From contig NC_047082.1 of the NCBI RefSeq assembly GCF_902459465.1, positions 1,488,001-1,552,000 of the forward strand: a stretch of DNA of 64,000 nt. Reading direction: 5' to 3'. Below, one piece after another: positions 11,902 to 22,900 of this stretch. Below the pieces are notes generated by a model, which saw only the letters and a program-made list of their open reading frames with translations, made no database searches and was not told where the DNA came from. Each line of letters begins with the position of its first letter. Within the stretch, counting starts at the first letter, position 1. The stretch comes from Asterias rubens (lineage: Eukaryota; Echinodermata; Asteroidea; Forcipulatida; Asteriidae). Made by a program: the position numbers and the translations under genes.

Positions 11902-12005
11902 GTTTTGTGCCAAGGTTTGAAATGGAATACTCCATTATATGCTCAGGGAACACAACTCCTTTAAGATGGCATCAGAATAACAAAACAAATGAACTAGAAA
12001 CTTAA
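11902..12005 (+). pseudogene. Duplicated last exon of the AANAT-like gene (alternative terminal exon or relic)
   Basis: After a TTAAAG acceptor the sequence reads, with one base carried from the upstream exon, GFVPRFEMEYSIICSGN and on to a TAA (35 codons). The true last exon of copy 2 reads GPRPWFDMEYSISH. DNA similarity continues past the stop of the real exon (CTGAGGGGACA against CTCAGGGAACA), so the segment was duplicated as DNA. The PW pair is lost and the frame runs 20 codons longer. No other exon of a third copy was seen nearby. It could be spliced as an alternative 3' end of copy 2, with the same phase 1 entry, or be dead. Confidence 0.6.
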
Positions 12006-12640
12006 AAGAGTTTTACAGTGCGGGACATGAAAAGTATCAACTTTTTATTGCAAACATTTTTTAAACGTTTTTTTTTTAAACAGAGTGACAGAGTTAAAAG
12101 TTGTTTGCTGGGTTAACACTGCTAGCAGCTGTTTGTTAAAAAAAAAAATCTGTATCTTTTTTTTTTTACAATTGTCCCCATCGTATCAGGATAAAATAAA
12201 AATGTTATGCAAAAAAATACATAAAATAAATTAAATTTAAATGAAATTGCTTTGTAATTAAAAAGCACATTACAACAATAAAGTGTAGTTGTCCATGAAA
12301 TAAAAACAATAAATAAAAGAAGAATATAGCAGTAATGACTAAATTAAATAAAACAAAATTGTAAAAATGCTGTGTAAAAAACAATAAAATATTTATGGAG
12401 GTATGTATTTTAGCACAATATAAAAATAAATTAATAGTGTTCAGTTTCTCAAAATGCTGATACCCAGTGTCTTTAAGTCAAGCACACATACAAAAATAAA
12501 ACGAAATTGAAATAAATTTTATATTATTGTTAATAATGTGTTTGCGTTTGTTTATGATCCAGCTGTTGTGATTGGTTACTAGTTTTGGGCCTACTGAATA
12601 TTCATTGCCCTTTCGTTAGTGTGATGTAATGAAAGACTTT
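12006..12640. other. AT-rich intergenic stretch, no gene
   Basis: Strong A/T bias with many AATAAA-like words and no coding frame. It could hold the 3' UTR and poly(A) site of the duplicated AANAT last exon. Confidence 0.5.
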
Positions 12641-12959
12641 TGGGAGCACTAGGTGGCAGCAGACTTGCCATGTAAATCTATTGGTATTGAAATGATTAGT
12701 CTGGTTCCCAGACCCAAAAATCTCCGACTAGGCTCTGTCGAATTTAGGTTTTTAACAAGAGACGTCAAGGAATCTTTGGTCAGGGGACCAGACTATGAAA
12801 TGATGGGCATAATTCCACCTATAAGCCACACTCACTCAAACTGGCTCCACTGATTACATAGACTGGTACCCTGTATTTCTGCAGGCACTTGCTTATCAAA
12901 ACCAGTGATTCCATTGGATAAACGTGCAGTGACGTAATAAGCTCTCTATATCTGTGTTT

Positions 12960-13112
12960 TGGGTGCGTTCGTTTAGCTTCCCTGGGTCGACCCCGGTGTG
13001 TGGCGGTTTTTTTTTCCAGGACGAACGTGTGCAGATAATTACCCACGTTCGTCCTGGACAAAAACCCCGCCACACACCGGGGTCGACCCAGGGAAGCTAA
13101 ACGACGCACCCT
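12960..13112. repeat. Hairpin with two ~65-bp arms
   Basis: GTTTAGCTTCCCTGGGTCGA, CCCCGGTGTGTGGCGG and CCAGGACGAACGTG on the left are met in complement by CACGTTCGTCCTGG, CCGCCACACACCGGGG and TCGACCCAGGGAAGCTAAAC on the right. The loop is about 16 bases. Confidence 0.85.
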
Positions 13113-13486
13113 TTAATTGGTCCATGTTGACGTATGCAGGATGTATGAGTAGTGATTTCGCAAAACCGCCTCTAGCAAAAGAGAGAAAGTCAATAACAAC
13201 AGTACACTGCACGCACCATGAAGCAATGTTTATAGCGTCAAGCAGACGAGTTGACACCCAATTATAGTGGTTCGTGTTTTTAACGCAGATTTTGTAGACA
13301 TTCATATCACGCTTAACCGAATTCCCTTTGACCAAGTGCAGTCAATGTTGACAGTAGCCGTAAGGCATTTGTTTCGTTTTTTTCTCAACTTTTGTTGACC
13401 CGAAAATCCAGCCGTCTGAGTCGGCATTTGAGAAACTTCTCTCGAATACAGGATTTGAGGCATTGCATGGTGAGGTATCAATGTAT

Positions 13487-13800
13487 ATTTGGTTTGCGGT
13501 AACACCATGTGTGTATCTACTTGCCAGGTAGAGTTGTTCTTAGGAACTGTCTTGCTTTATTCTACTGCCGTGGAATAGATAAATGGAGGTTTGGGAGACT
13601 TCTCAGTTCTGAAAAGAACTGTCCTGCTTTTTAACTATTACCAGGGCGGATGGTATAGAAAGTAGACTGGACTACTACTTTAGCTTATAGGATCGTAATT
13701 AACTGTACTGCCGCGGAGTCGGTTCTGAAATTGGTCTCAACGTTTCGACTAGCTTGCTCTAGTCATCGTCAGGAGACTGAATAGTGAATATAAAAGTTTG
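13487..13800 (-). mobile_element. Penelope-like element terminal fragment
   Basis: Contains GGTTTGCGGTAACACCATGT, GTAGAGTTGTTCTTAGGAAC, CTACTGCCGTGGAATAG and the hammerhead-like motif at 13734-13777 on the minus strand. The first half recurs at 55865-55990. Assignment to Penelope-like elements rests on the known link of such ribozymes with their terminal repeats. No reverse transcriptase frame is present. Confidence 0.6.
13734..13777 (-). ncRNA. Hammerhead-ribozyme-like motif (type I, minimal)
   Basis: On the minus strand, in order: helix I GTCTC; core CTGACGA (fits CUGANGA); one extra T; helix II GACTAG, loop AGCAAG, CTAGTC; GAAA; the short palindromic helix III step CGTT with a GUU cleavage triplet; then GAGAC, the perfect complement of helix I. 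The single extra base between the core and helix II departs from consensus and may weaken or abolish cleavage. The very short helix III is as expected for retroelement hammerheads that act as dimers. Confidence 0.6.
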
Positions 13801-14279
13801 AATGGAAAAGTACAACTGATTTTACCTCAAAGTCAAATTTTCGACGTAAGCTTTTTAAATACTTTTTTAATATAGGGTTTGTTGTTTTAATAACTCTGGA
13901 CTTTATTAAAACGCCGAAAAAAAAAAAACGTACAAAAACGGGATTTTGTTTGCTTCAGTGGCTGAAAAAAATATATTGTGTACACGGCATTTGGGAATCG
14001 TTGCAGACATTTCGGAGGCTTCCTACGGGTTAGATTTTGCTCGTTTCACGGCAGGACCATCACTGCTTCAGAAGCGAGTTTTTCTCGTCAACGATCTTAT
14101 TCTTGGTGAGTGTTTGTCACTTTTTGTTGTTGTCCTATAAGGGTCGTGTACAATAATAATTTTGTAAAGTTTTAAATAACACAGACCTTGTAAATGTTTT
14201 CATATATATTTTCTAAATAGATGGAAATTTGCATCAGGAATAAAGAATATAAATTTTGTGGTTTTAACCATTTACTTCG

Positions 14280-14440
14280 ATGTGTGTTAGCACTGTGCAC
14301 TCAGTACTTTCCCGAGCTCTGTGGAAAAAAAATCACAGACATATTACTCGGGTGGGATTCAAACCCACGACTTTGCATCTAGAGCAATTTATATAACCAA
14401 CTAGACCACCGAGATTGGCCGGTAGCTAGAGGCAGTTTGA
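14280..14440 (-). mobile_element. tRNA-like SINE fragment
   Basis: The minus strand contains CTCGGTGGTCTAGTTGGTTA (A-box region) and GTGGGTTTGAATCCCACCCG (T-arm/B box). Flanking blocks TAGATGGAAATTTGCATC occur on both sides (14218 and 14462). The anticodon arm looks degenerate, so it is not called as a working tRNA gene. Confidence 0.65.
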
Positions 14441-14654
14441 ATATTATACTAAATTATTTAATAGATGGAAATTTGCATCGGGCATAAATATGTTTTGGTT
14501 TTACCCATACATATACACCGATGTGTGTATTTTGTTAATCTCTACTCTAAAAAATCAGTAAAGATGTTTACCTCTTGTCTACGTAAATAAGGATTAAGTA
14601 AGTTTTACTCAAGAAAAAACAAATACTGTTTGTGTAGAATACTACACATTTGCC

Positions 14655-14770
14655 AAGGCATTTTCTCCTTGGTAAAGGGCACCCTATGAGGAAACTGTAA
14701 CTGGATCTGGAGCATTTCAAGGGCAACAAGGCAATGACCAATTGTAGGCAATCGCCTTGGTGTTGCCTCT
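14655..14770 (+). repeat. 'TTGGTAAAGGGCACCCTATG' repeat, intergenic copy
   Basis: CTCCTTGGTAAAGGGCACCC then GCATTTCAAGGGCAACAAGG, the same family as the 9.1-9.8 kb cluster. It abuts a family 1 element. Confidence 0.75.
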
Positions 14771-15157
14771 GTTTAAGACAGTGGACAGTATTGGTTATTT
14801 TCAAAGACTAGTCTTCACAGTTGGTGTATCTCAACATCTGCGTAAAATACCAAACCTGTGAAAATTTGAGCTTGATCGATCATCGAAGTTGCGAGATAAT
14901 AATGAAAGAAAAAACACCCTTGTCACACGAAGTTGTGTGCTTTCTGATGCTTGATTTCGAGACCTCAAATTCTAAACTCGAGGTCTCGAAATCAAATTCG
15001 TGGAAAATTACTTCTTTCTCGAAAACTACGTCACGTCAGAGGGAGCTGTTTCTCACAATGTTTTATACTATCAACCTCTCCCCATTACTCGTAATCAAGA
15101 AAGGTTTTATGATGATAATTATTTTGAGTAATTACCAATAGTGTCCACTGCCTTTAA
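14771..15157 (+). mobile_element. ~370-bp inverted-repeat element (family 1)
   Basis: GTTTAAGACAGTGGACAGTA at the left, AATAGTGTCCACTGCCTTTA at the right. One of the best-kept copies in the window. Confidence 0.9.
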
Positions 15158-15560
15158 GTATCGGGCCTGCATTTGGGCTGAAGGTAACTGCATGTTTGAT
15201 TAGAGACAACACCATAAACACAATTCCTGCGAGCAGACTATGTAATAACATGGAGGTATTGAAATAATAACAATCTTCTTGGAAGCACTGTCGGCTCTGG
15301 TTTTGTCAGACCTTTTATTTACAATTCAAACTGCCATTGACGAAACCTCCTGGTTGCAAAGTCAATGTAGCTCCAGCCTAGCAATCATCAATACTTTCAG
15401 TGAGTACTCTCCTCAATCATAATCTTTCTCGAACAGCAATAACTACCACAAAGCCAAATTCTCTCTGCTTTTTTGATACATCCACGGTATTATTATTATT
15501 ACTTTTTATGTATAAATACTTATACGTATGTTACTTCATCTATACTTTATTTGTACAAGT

Positions 15561-15893
15561 GGTTAAGGGCAGTGGACACTGCACTATTAGTAATTACTCA
15601 AAATAATTATCAGCATAAAATCTCACTTGGTAACGAGTAATGGGGAGAGGTTGATAGTAAAACACATTGTGAGAAACGGCTCCCTCTGAAGTGACGTATT
15701 TTTCACGAATGAAGTAATTTTCGAGACCTCAGATTTAGGATGTGAGGTCTCGTAATCAAACATCTGAAAGTATATAACTTCATGTGATAAGGGTATTTTT
15801 TTTCTCGTAGTTAACTTGCAAGTTTTCATAGGTTTGTCATTTTATGTATTATGTTGAGTGCCACCAAGTGAAAATACTGGCCCTTGAAGGACA
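15561..15893 (-). mobile_element. ~370-bp inverted-repeat element (family 1), minus
   Basis: TTAAGGGCAGTGGACACTGC at its left; GAGACCTCAGATTTAGGA in the centre; decayed right end. Confidence 0.82.
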
Positions 15894-15969
15894 GCAGTAT
15901 TAATATCGAAGCACTGGACGCGCTTTAACGAGAGATATTTTATTTGACTGTCAGTTTGCAGTACCTATT

Positions 15970-16445
15970 GCGTCTTAACCTATCTTTAGCTTCCTCAGGG
16001 GGCCACTTTGTGCTTCGTGGCTCCCGGTGTAGATGTTACTATCTACAACATTAGTTTTGATGTAAATCGATTGACGTGAGGGAAATTTGGCAAGGGGGTA
16101 TTTTGGGGACGTAGTTGGAGTCATGGTGTCCAAGTATAGGGAATCGGACGTGGGATAAACGTTTTAGAATAATTATTCACTTAATGCAAATATTTAGTCG
16201 TGAGAATTACACTACGCACTACAGATCTGCATAAAAGTGAATAATTAATTTAAAACGTTTCTTTAACGCCTGATTCCCTATTTGCACACCATGACTTCAA
16301 CTACGTACCCGAAATACCCCTTTGCCAAAATGTTTGAGATGAATATCAAATGCAATGCTGTGAATAACTCCAGAAGACACATCCAGCCCCGGGAGCCACG
16401 AATGACAAAATGGCCCCCTAAAGAAGCTAAAGACAGGTGATGAAT
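15970..16445. mobile_element. ~475-bp foldback element
   Basis: The left arm (CTTTAGCTTCCTCAGGGGGC, TCGTGGCTCCCGG, GTCATGGTGTCCAA) is matched in complement by the right arm (CACACCATGACTTC, CCGGGAGCCACGA, GGCCCCCTAAAGAAGCTAAA). The centre is near 16205. Confidence 0.8.
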
Positions 16446-16524
16446 ACATATAGCTGGTCAAACCGTACAAGAAACTGTCGTGACAGTATAACCAAAGTGC
16501 ATACTTCATGAAATTCTTTCCTGA

Positions 16525-16830
16525 TAGTATAGTGGCCGAGCGGTTAAGAGCACCGATTTCAAACTTAAGTGTCAGCAAAGAGTTCGAATCCCCAGCCGTG
16601 ACACATAACATTGTTTCATCCTTCGGATGGGACGCAAAGCCGTTGTCCCCGAGTGTTGTGTAACACATATAAAAGAACCCAGTGCTCGAAAATTTAAGGG
16701 GTGTGCCCCGGTGTTCCTATGTGGCTGTTTAATGCGCCGTATAGCACCTTGTAAACCACGGTGCAACATGTTGGTTCTCAGAGTGCATAACTTTCAATAA
16801 CCAATCTTTCTGTATAATATAGTAGGCGCC
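16525..16830 (+). mobile_element. tRNA-derived SINE, second family
   Basis: The head TAGTGGCCGAGCGGTTAAGA and GAGTTCGAATCCCCAGCCGT resembles a Leu/Ser-type tRNA. The body is CCTTCGGATGGGACGCAAAG, with the end near CGCCTTGAGTACC. Confidence 0.75.
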
Positions 16831-17544
16831 TTGAGTACCTTTATTGGTGCACTATTTAAGACTTCTAACCATGCATGAGAGAGATTTGTTTTATCATTGT
16901 GACGGCAATACACGCCAATAGTTTACTGAATATGGGATGTGAATATATTTCACTGTGCCTAAAACAAAACACACAAGTCTTTGTTTCATCACTTGAAGGA
17001 TATTCAGCGAGCAAAGTCCGTTTGAACGTGTATCCAATTGCATACAGTAACGCCATAGTTTCCTCCTGGTTTTAATGTTTTGTTAAAAGATAGTCCCCCT
17101 CAAAAGAACACCTGCACTATCAAGGTTACCAGAATCCCTACAAAATTCATTCGTTTTGAAATAACTCCCTTCTGCTTCGATACGTAGCAATGACAAATCA
17201 GTTTAGAATAACCTTGATCCCCAACCTAATACATTTAGAATACCTGTATCCATGTGTAAATTATGTACACAGCTGGATATTTTGGGTTTCGAAATGCAGT
17301 GTTGCTTTTAACCAACTTTATGAGTAGCTGCATGGGCGATGATGTGATATTTCAGCTAATAAAAAGCAGATTATCCGGAGTTATGAACACTTATTTCTAT
17401 TATGAAAACAGGATCGGTACGAACTGACTGCACTTGAAGTAAAAGTTTAATCAGTTTGTTCGTGAGTTTCAATAGTGAAACCCTTCACTTCGCAGCAGAG
17501 CACAGATTTGGTGCTGCACTTTTCGGCTTAAAGAGTTTTATGCT

Positions 17545-17757
17545 ATATAGTCTTGATAACAGGGCATTTCTAAGTGCTGCAAACGAAATTGCTTAGCATA
17601 AACAAAATTATGGTTAGGAGTAAGGTTACCAACAGCCTTAATACTATGTCACACCTGGTATGTTACTGGTATCCTGCTCTATTTCGCTAAGCAGAAGAAA
17701 GTTAAACAATTGTTTGGTGCGTATGAATTTTTATGAAGTTGGGCCCTTGTCGCTGTG
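17545..17757. mobile_element. MITE family 2, decayed
   Basis: Interior GCTTAGCATAAACAAAATTA and GGTATCCTGCTCTATTTCGC, and right end TTTATGAAGTTGGGCCC, match the family. The left end is eroded. Confidence 0.6.
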
Positions 17758-17789
17758 AAGCGCAGGGAATATCCGGTAAACAGCGCCGT

Positions 17790-18165
17790 GAAGACTATGG
17801 ACACATTTGGTAATTGCCAAAGACCAGTCTTCTCACTTGGTGTATCTCAACATAATATGCACTAAATAACAAACCTGTGAAAATTTGAACTCAATTGGTC
17901 GTCGAAGTTGCAAGATAATAATGGAAGAAAAACACAATTGTCACACGAAGTTGTGTGCTTTCAGATGCTTGATTTCGAGACCTCAAAATCTAATTCTGAG
18001 GACTCGAAATCAAATTCAAAAAAGAGGAAACCATATACGTTACTTGAGACGGAGCCGTTTCTCTCAATGTTTTATACTAACAACAGCTCGCTCTGCTTGT
18101 TACCGAGTAAGTTTTATGCACAATTATTTTTTAGTAATTACCAATATAGTGTCCAATGCCTTTAA
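17790..18165 (+). mobile_element. ~370-bp inverted-repeat element (family 1)
   Basis: Starts TGAAGACTATGGACACATTT and ends TATAGTGTCCAATGCCTTTA. Internal GTTGTGTGCTTTCAGATGCT as in other copies. Confidence 0.88.
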
Positions 18166-18391
18166 GGCCCTTTTTGTTGTGGTTATCAAATTGAATACCC
18201 ATCCAGGTAATTAATTGGGAGCTAGTCAAGGACAGCATTAGAGGGCGTTTGGACTGATAAATTATGTTGACAGGATGTTCTTGATTTTTACTCTATATAC
18301 CCCTTTCAATAGAGCAAAATGTATTCATAATTATTTTCTATGGGAATTCATCATTGTCACGATTTGCTAAACAGTTCAAGAGGCAATTTAT

Positions 18392-18547
18392 CTTAAAGCC
18401 ATTGGACCCTTTTGGTAAACACTATTGTCCAAGGCCCATATTTCAAGGGAAGTCTTTCACCACTACCTTCTGTAAACCCTGTAAGTTATTTGTAAATCTG
18501 TGAACTTTTTGGGTTTTTCTGTACCGAAAGGGTCCAATGGCTTTAAA
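18392..18547. mobile_element. MITE family 3 (TTAAAGCCATTGGAC ends)
   Basis: TTAAAGCCATTGGACCCTTT and AAGGGTCCAATGGCTTTAA are inverted ends 155 bp apart. A longer copy lies at 57240-57613 and a one-ended copy at 59157-59320. Confidence 0.85.
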
Positions 18548-19104
18548 GTCACCTGGAAATAGATTTTTTTTTCTTTCAAACATAAGAGTATATGCTTACG
18601 AACAATAAAACAATTTTTTTAGTAATTGTTTGTCACGATTTATATGTTTAAAAAATATATAAAGCTGTTGGGGGGCTGACTCCGCCTACCCCTTTTGTGA
18701 CGTCAATCGAGGCAGACTTTGCCTGCAATGCGTATAGTAAACACACGTGCAAAGTGCATGTACGTCCAAGTCGTGAGTTGGTACATTTCAAAAAGTGTTT
18801 TTCTGCATTCAGCAGCAATACACCTGGTCGGCATTGCCGGAAAAAAACATTTTTTTTTTGAAACGTACAAACTCACGACTTTGCAATTGTGTTTACTCTA
18901 CGCATTACAGGCAAAGTCTGCCTCGATTTACGTCACGAACAGCGCCCTCTCGGGTCGGGGTCTACTCTTAAATTTGTAAGTAACATAATTACTGATTTTT
19001 TAAAACCTTAGTTAACTGTTTATTCACATTCCACTCATCAAAACACATATATTAGTGACAAAAGCTTTATTTTGAAAAAATACCACTTCCAGGTGACTTT
19101 AACT
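18545..19104. mobile_element. Foldback element with AGTCACCTGGAA ends
   Basis: Outer ends AAGTCACCTGGAAATAG and CCACTTCCAGGTGACTTT. An inner palindrome pairs CCAAGTCGTGAGTTGGTACA with ACGTACAAACTCACGACTTT around a TGCCGG centre. A truncated copy in opposite orientation lies at 32802-33190. Confidence 0.85.
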
Positions 19105-19359
19105 AAAAGATTGTCTCCTTTATGCTTTTCGAAATGGGAGAGGGTACAAGCTGGTACTTTTATGATGTTCGACCCTCCTTGCTGACTCAATGAGGGCAAA
19201 ATGAATATATTCACTGCGCAGAATTGTTCGGCGAGAATCTGGCAATACGTCATTTTAAAGTGGCGTGTTTTTATTCTACTATACACGTTGAATGCGCACA
19301 AGTTTTCTTTCAACAACGACGGTAGGGGAAACAGGAAAGGAAATAGATACACACAACCA

Positions 19360-19576
19360 ACCAACCAAACAAACAAACAAACAACCAAACAAACAAACAA
19401 ACAAACAAACAAACAAACAAACAAACAAACAAACAAACAAACAAAAAAAACAAAAAAAACAAACAAACAAACAAACAAACAAACAAACAAACAAACAAAC
19501 AAACAAACAACCAAACAACCAAACAACCAAACAAACAAACAAACAAACAAACAAACAAACAAACAAACAAACAAAT
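19360..19576 (+). repeat. (CAAA)n microsatellite, about 215 bp
   Basis: CAAACAAA repeats with scattered CAACC and a central A-rich break (19443-19460). They create long spurious open frames on both strands. It lies about 330 bp upstream of the SLC5A8-like start codon. Confidence 0.95.
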
Positions 19577-19708
19577 AGACATAGGCAACAGGCATGGACA
19601 ACCCACATAAAATTGAGTTAAGATGTCACTGTATTTTGTGTTTTAATTTAACACTGTTGATATTTTATGTTTTAAAGGTATAGGGGCATGAATAGACCCC
19701 TGCATATT

Positions 19709-19793
19709 GGCCGCCATCTTTGATGAAACGTGCACGCGTTAAAGGTTATCATTGGCTTGCACTTTCCATTGTGCTACATCAAAGATGGCGGTC
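19709..19793. promoter_or_regulatory. Inverted pair of YY1-type CCGCCATCTT motifs upstream of SLC5A8-like gene
   Basis: GGCCGCCATCTTTGATG (19709-19725) and CATCAAAGATGGCGGTC (19777-19793) are inverted copies about 50 bases apart, 115-200 bases before the start codon. GCCGCCATCTT is the classic YY1 consensus. The inverted arrangement may instead be the ends of a small MITE. The promoter itself was not located. Confidence 0.35.
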
Positions 19794-19907
19794 AATGACG
19801 TCATGTGCAATCTGTCTAATAGGCCTCCTGGGGACGTTTTAAATAATGAAGTATTCTAAACAAAACTAGACTTTATGTTTGTTTGTAGGCATTTCGTTTC
19901 TCCAATC

Positions 19908-22900
19908 ATGATGGAGAATTCTAGACCCTCATTCCATTGGGCAGATTATCTGGTCTTCGGCGCCATGTTGATGACGTCATCCGCCATTGGCATCTTCTAC
20001 GCGTTCAAAAGTAGAAAGAACAACTCGTCTGGAGAGTTCATGCTGGCAAGCCGGAAAGTATGTTACATTTTTTGAGGGACTGAAATTTGGTTGAGGGCAC
20101 TGTTCAGTTATCATATGTTTTGTTTAGATGATTTTCCTAAAAGGGAATTTTGCAAAGCTCCTACATTGGGGATTATAGAAGCCGAAGCTAGCAACAGCTA
20201 ATCTCTCTCATACGAACACATGTTTTTTTTTAACCGTTTGGTTGTTTAATCCTACGTAAGTGAAGTTGTATACAAGAAAACTAACATCTGGAAATTTCAT
20301 TTCAAAAGGTGGTCGCTTTTGTAAGATATCGCCGAAAACCCGGAGCGGTGTCCAAGCAGGAATACACAATAACGCTTCTCATATTCAAATTGTTACATAA
20401 AAAAATGTTTCTCTAAAATGCTTTAAACTTTCGAAAGCTGCTTTAGGCGTCCAACCAACAGATTTTTATTGCCATTCATTTCATCCTAGATGACTTTCTT
20501 CCCGGTGTCCATGTCCCTGACGGCCACCCTATTGACCGGTATCTACCTGCAAGGTAGCGTGTCTGAAACCTACCTACGTGGAGTGTTTCTGTACATGGGT
20601 TCCATCGTACCCTTCACCATAGCTGGGACTATTGCTGGTTTGGTGTTCATGCCTAAGTTCTACAAAATGCGACTCACCAGTATTTATGAGGTATGTACGG
20701 AGCTCCAGGAGTGCCATCCCACATATTGAGATACCGACATAATTTATCTCATCAAGACGACTTATTTCGTGGTATAAGTTAACTTACCGACATATTTTAT
20801 CTAGCTTAGTCGACTTATTCAAAACAATTAGTCGACTAAGCAACATAGTTTATCTCACCAAGTCGACTTAGATAAAACAAAAAGTCGACTTGCTGACATA
20901 ATTTGTCTCGCCAAGTCGACTTACTGAGAGTACTAAGTCGACTTACTGACATAAATTATCTCGCCAAGTCGACTTACTGAGGGTACTAACTCGACTTACT
21001 GACATAATTTATCTCGCCAAGTCGACTTAGATAAAACAATAAGTCAACTTGCTGACATAATTTTTTTCAACAAGTCGACTTACTGAATGTAATAAGTCGA
21101 CTTACTGACATAATTTATCTCACCAAGTCGACTTAGATAAAACAATAAGTCAACTTGCTGACATAACTTATTTCGCCAAGTTGAATTACTGAGAATATTA
21201 AGTCGACTTTCTGACAAAATATGTATCTTCAAGTCGACTTAGATAACATAATTAGTCGACTTACTGAGAGTACTAAGTCGACTTACTGACATAATTTATC
21301 TCGCCAAGTCGACTTAGATAAAACAATAAGTCAACTTGCTGACATAATTTACCTCACCAAGTCGACTTACTGAGAGTAATAAGTCAACTTACTGATAAAA
21401 ATTATCTCACCTAGTCGACTTAGATAAAATAATAAGTCAACTTACTGATATAATTTATATCGACAAGTTGACTTACAGAAACCAAGAAGTCAACATAAAT
21501 CAATTGATGGTTAGACATGTTTGAACACGTCATCTGTACAATAGTGGCACATAATTTTATGCACCTGACAAATATATGCATGGATATTCTTTACAAGGTT
21601 TTGTGAATAGATTCACATGGTTCGTTGAATATAAGGCGTTGGTTGTGGCGACAACAACCTTTTTATCCTTTTGACAACGGCTGATGGTTGCACTTTGGTA
21701 TTGTCACTTTTCAACTCGGCTCCGTTACGTGCTGTCTGGTACCTTCCATTATACATTTTGTTGTGAAGATTTTAATTGTGTAAAGGCTTATAGTTTGATG
21801 AATAATATGACGAAAACAAACTTTTATCCTTTTGAACTGAATTCATGATTTATTGTCTCATTCTTCTCACGTAGTAGGGTCAAAACGTCAGGCCAGTAAC
21901 ACTATTTTGCAAGTACTACACCATGTAGTGTTAGTTGGACGCAGTTTGCTAACAGCCATTACCATTTTTTAAATAAAATCAGTAAATTAATAATTTTGCT
22001 TGTTACATAAAATAAAATTGAAGAGGATGCCTGAATTGACTAATACAATCGGAGTTGGACGAGGTGTAGACTGGATTCAAGTCTTAGATTGTGGTTATTT
22101 TTCTGTATCCAAGGCACGAAAAACGCCCCCACATTATTAGCGATCACGCGGGCCCTAACTCGCAATCTCAATACACACACGTTGCAACGTGTGCAGGCTG
22201 TGTATAAGTAAACTTCTTAATTAGTCGACTGGTTGAGATGAATTATGTCAGTAAGTCCATTTATCATTTTATCTAGGTCGACTTGGTGAGATAATATGTC
22301 AGTAAGTCGACTTGCCATTTTATCTATAAAGTCGACTTGGTGAGATAAATTATGTCAGTAAGTCGACTTATTACTCTCGGTAAGTCGACTTGTTGAAATA
22401 AATTATGTCAGCAAGTTGACTTATTGTTTTATCTAAGTCGACTTGGCGAGGTAAATTATGTCAGTATGTCGACTTAGTACTCTCAGTAAGTCGACTTGGT
22501 GAGGTAAATTATGTCAGCAAGTTGACTTATTGTTTTATCTAAGTCGACTTGGCGAGGTAAATTATGTCAGTATGTCGACTTAGTACTCTCAGTAAATCGA
22601 CTTGTTGAAATAAATTATTTCAGCAAGTTGACTTATTGTTTTATCTAAGTCGACTTGGCGAGGTAAATTATGTCAGTAAGTCGACTTGGTACTCTCAGTA
22701 AGTCGACTTGTTGAAAAAAATTGCGTCAGCAAGTTGACTTATTGTTTTATCTAAGTCGACTTGGCGAGATAAGTTATGTCGGTAAGTTGGCTTAGTACTC
22801 TCAGTAAGTTGACTTGGCAAGACAAATTATGTCAGCAAGTCGACCTTTTGTTTTATCTAAGTCGACTTGGTGAGATAAACTATGTTGCTAATAGTCGACT

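Noticed and set aside
19038-19621. Open frames of the type FVCLFVCL and KQTNKQTN
   Set aside because: They come from the CAAA microsatellite. No domain or exon border supports them.
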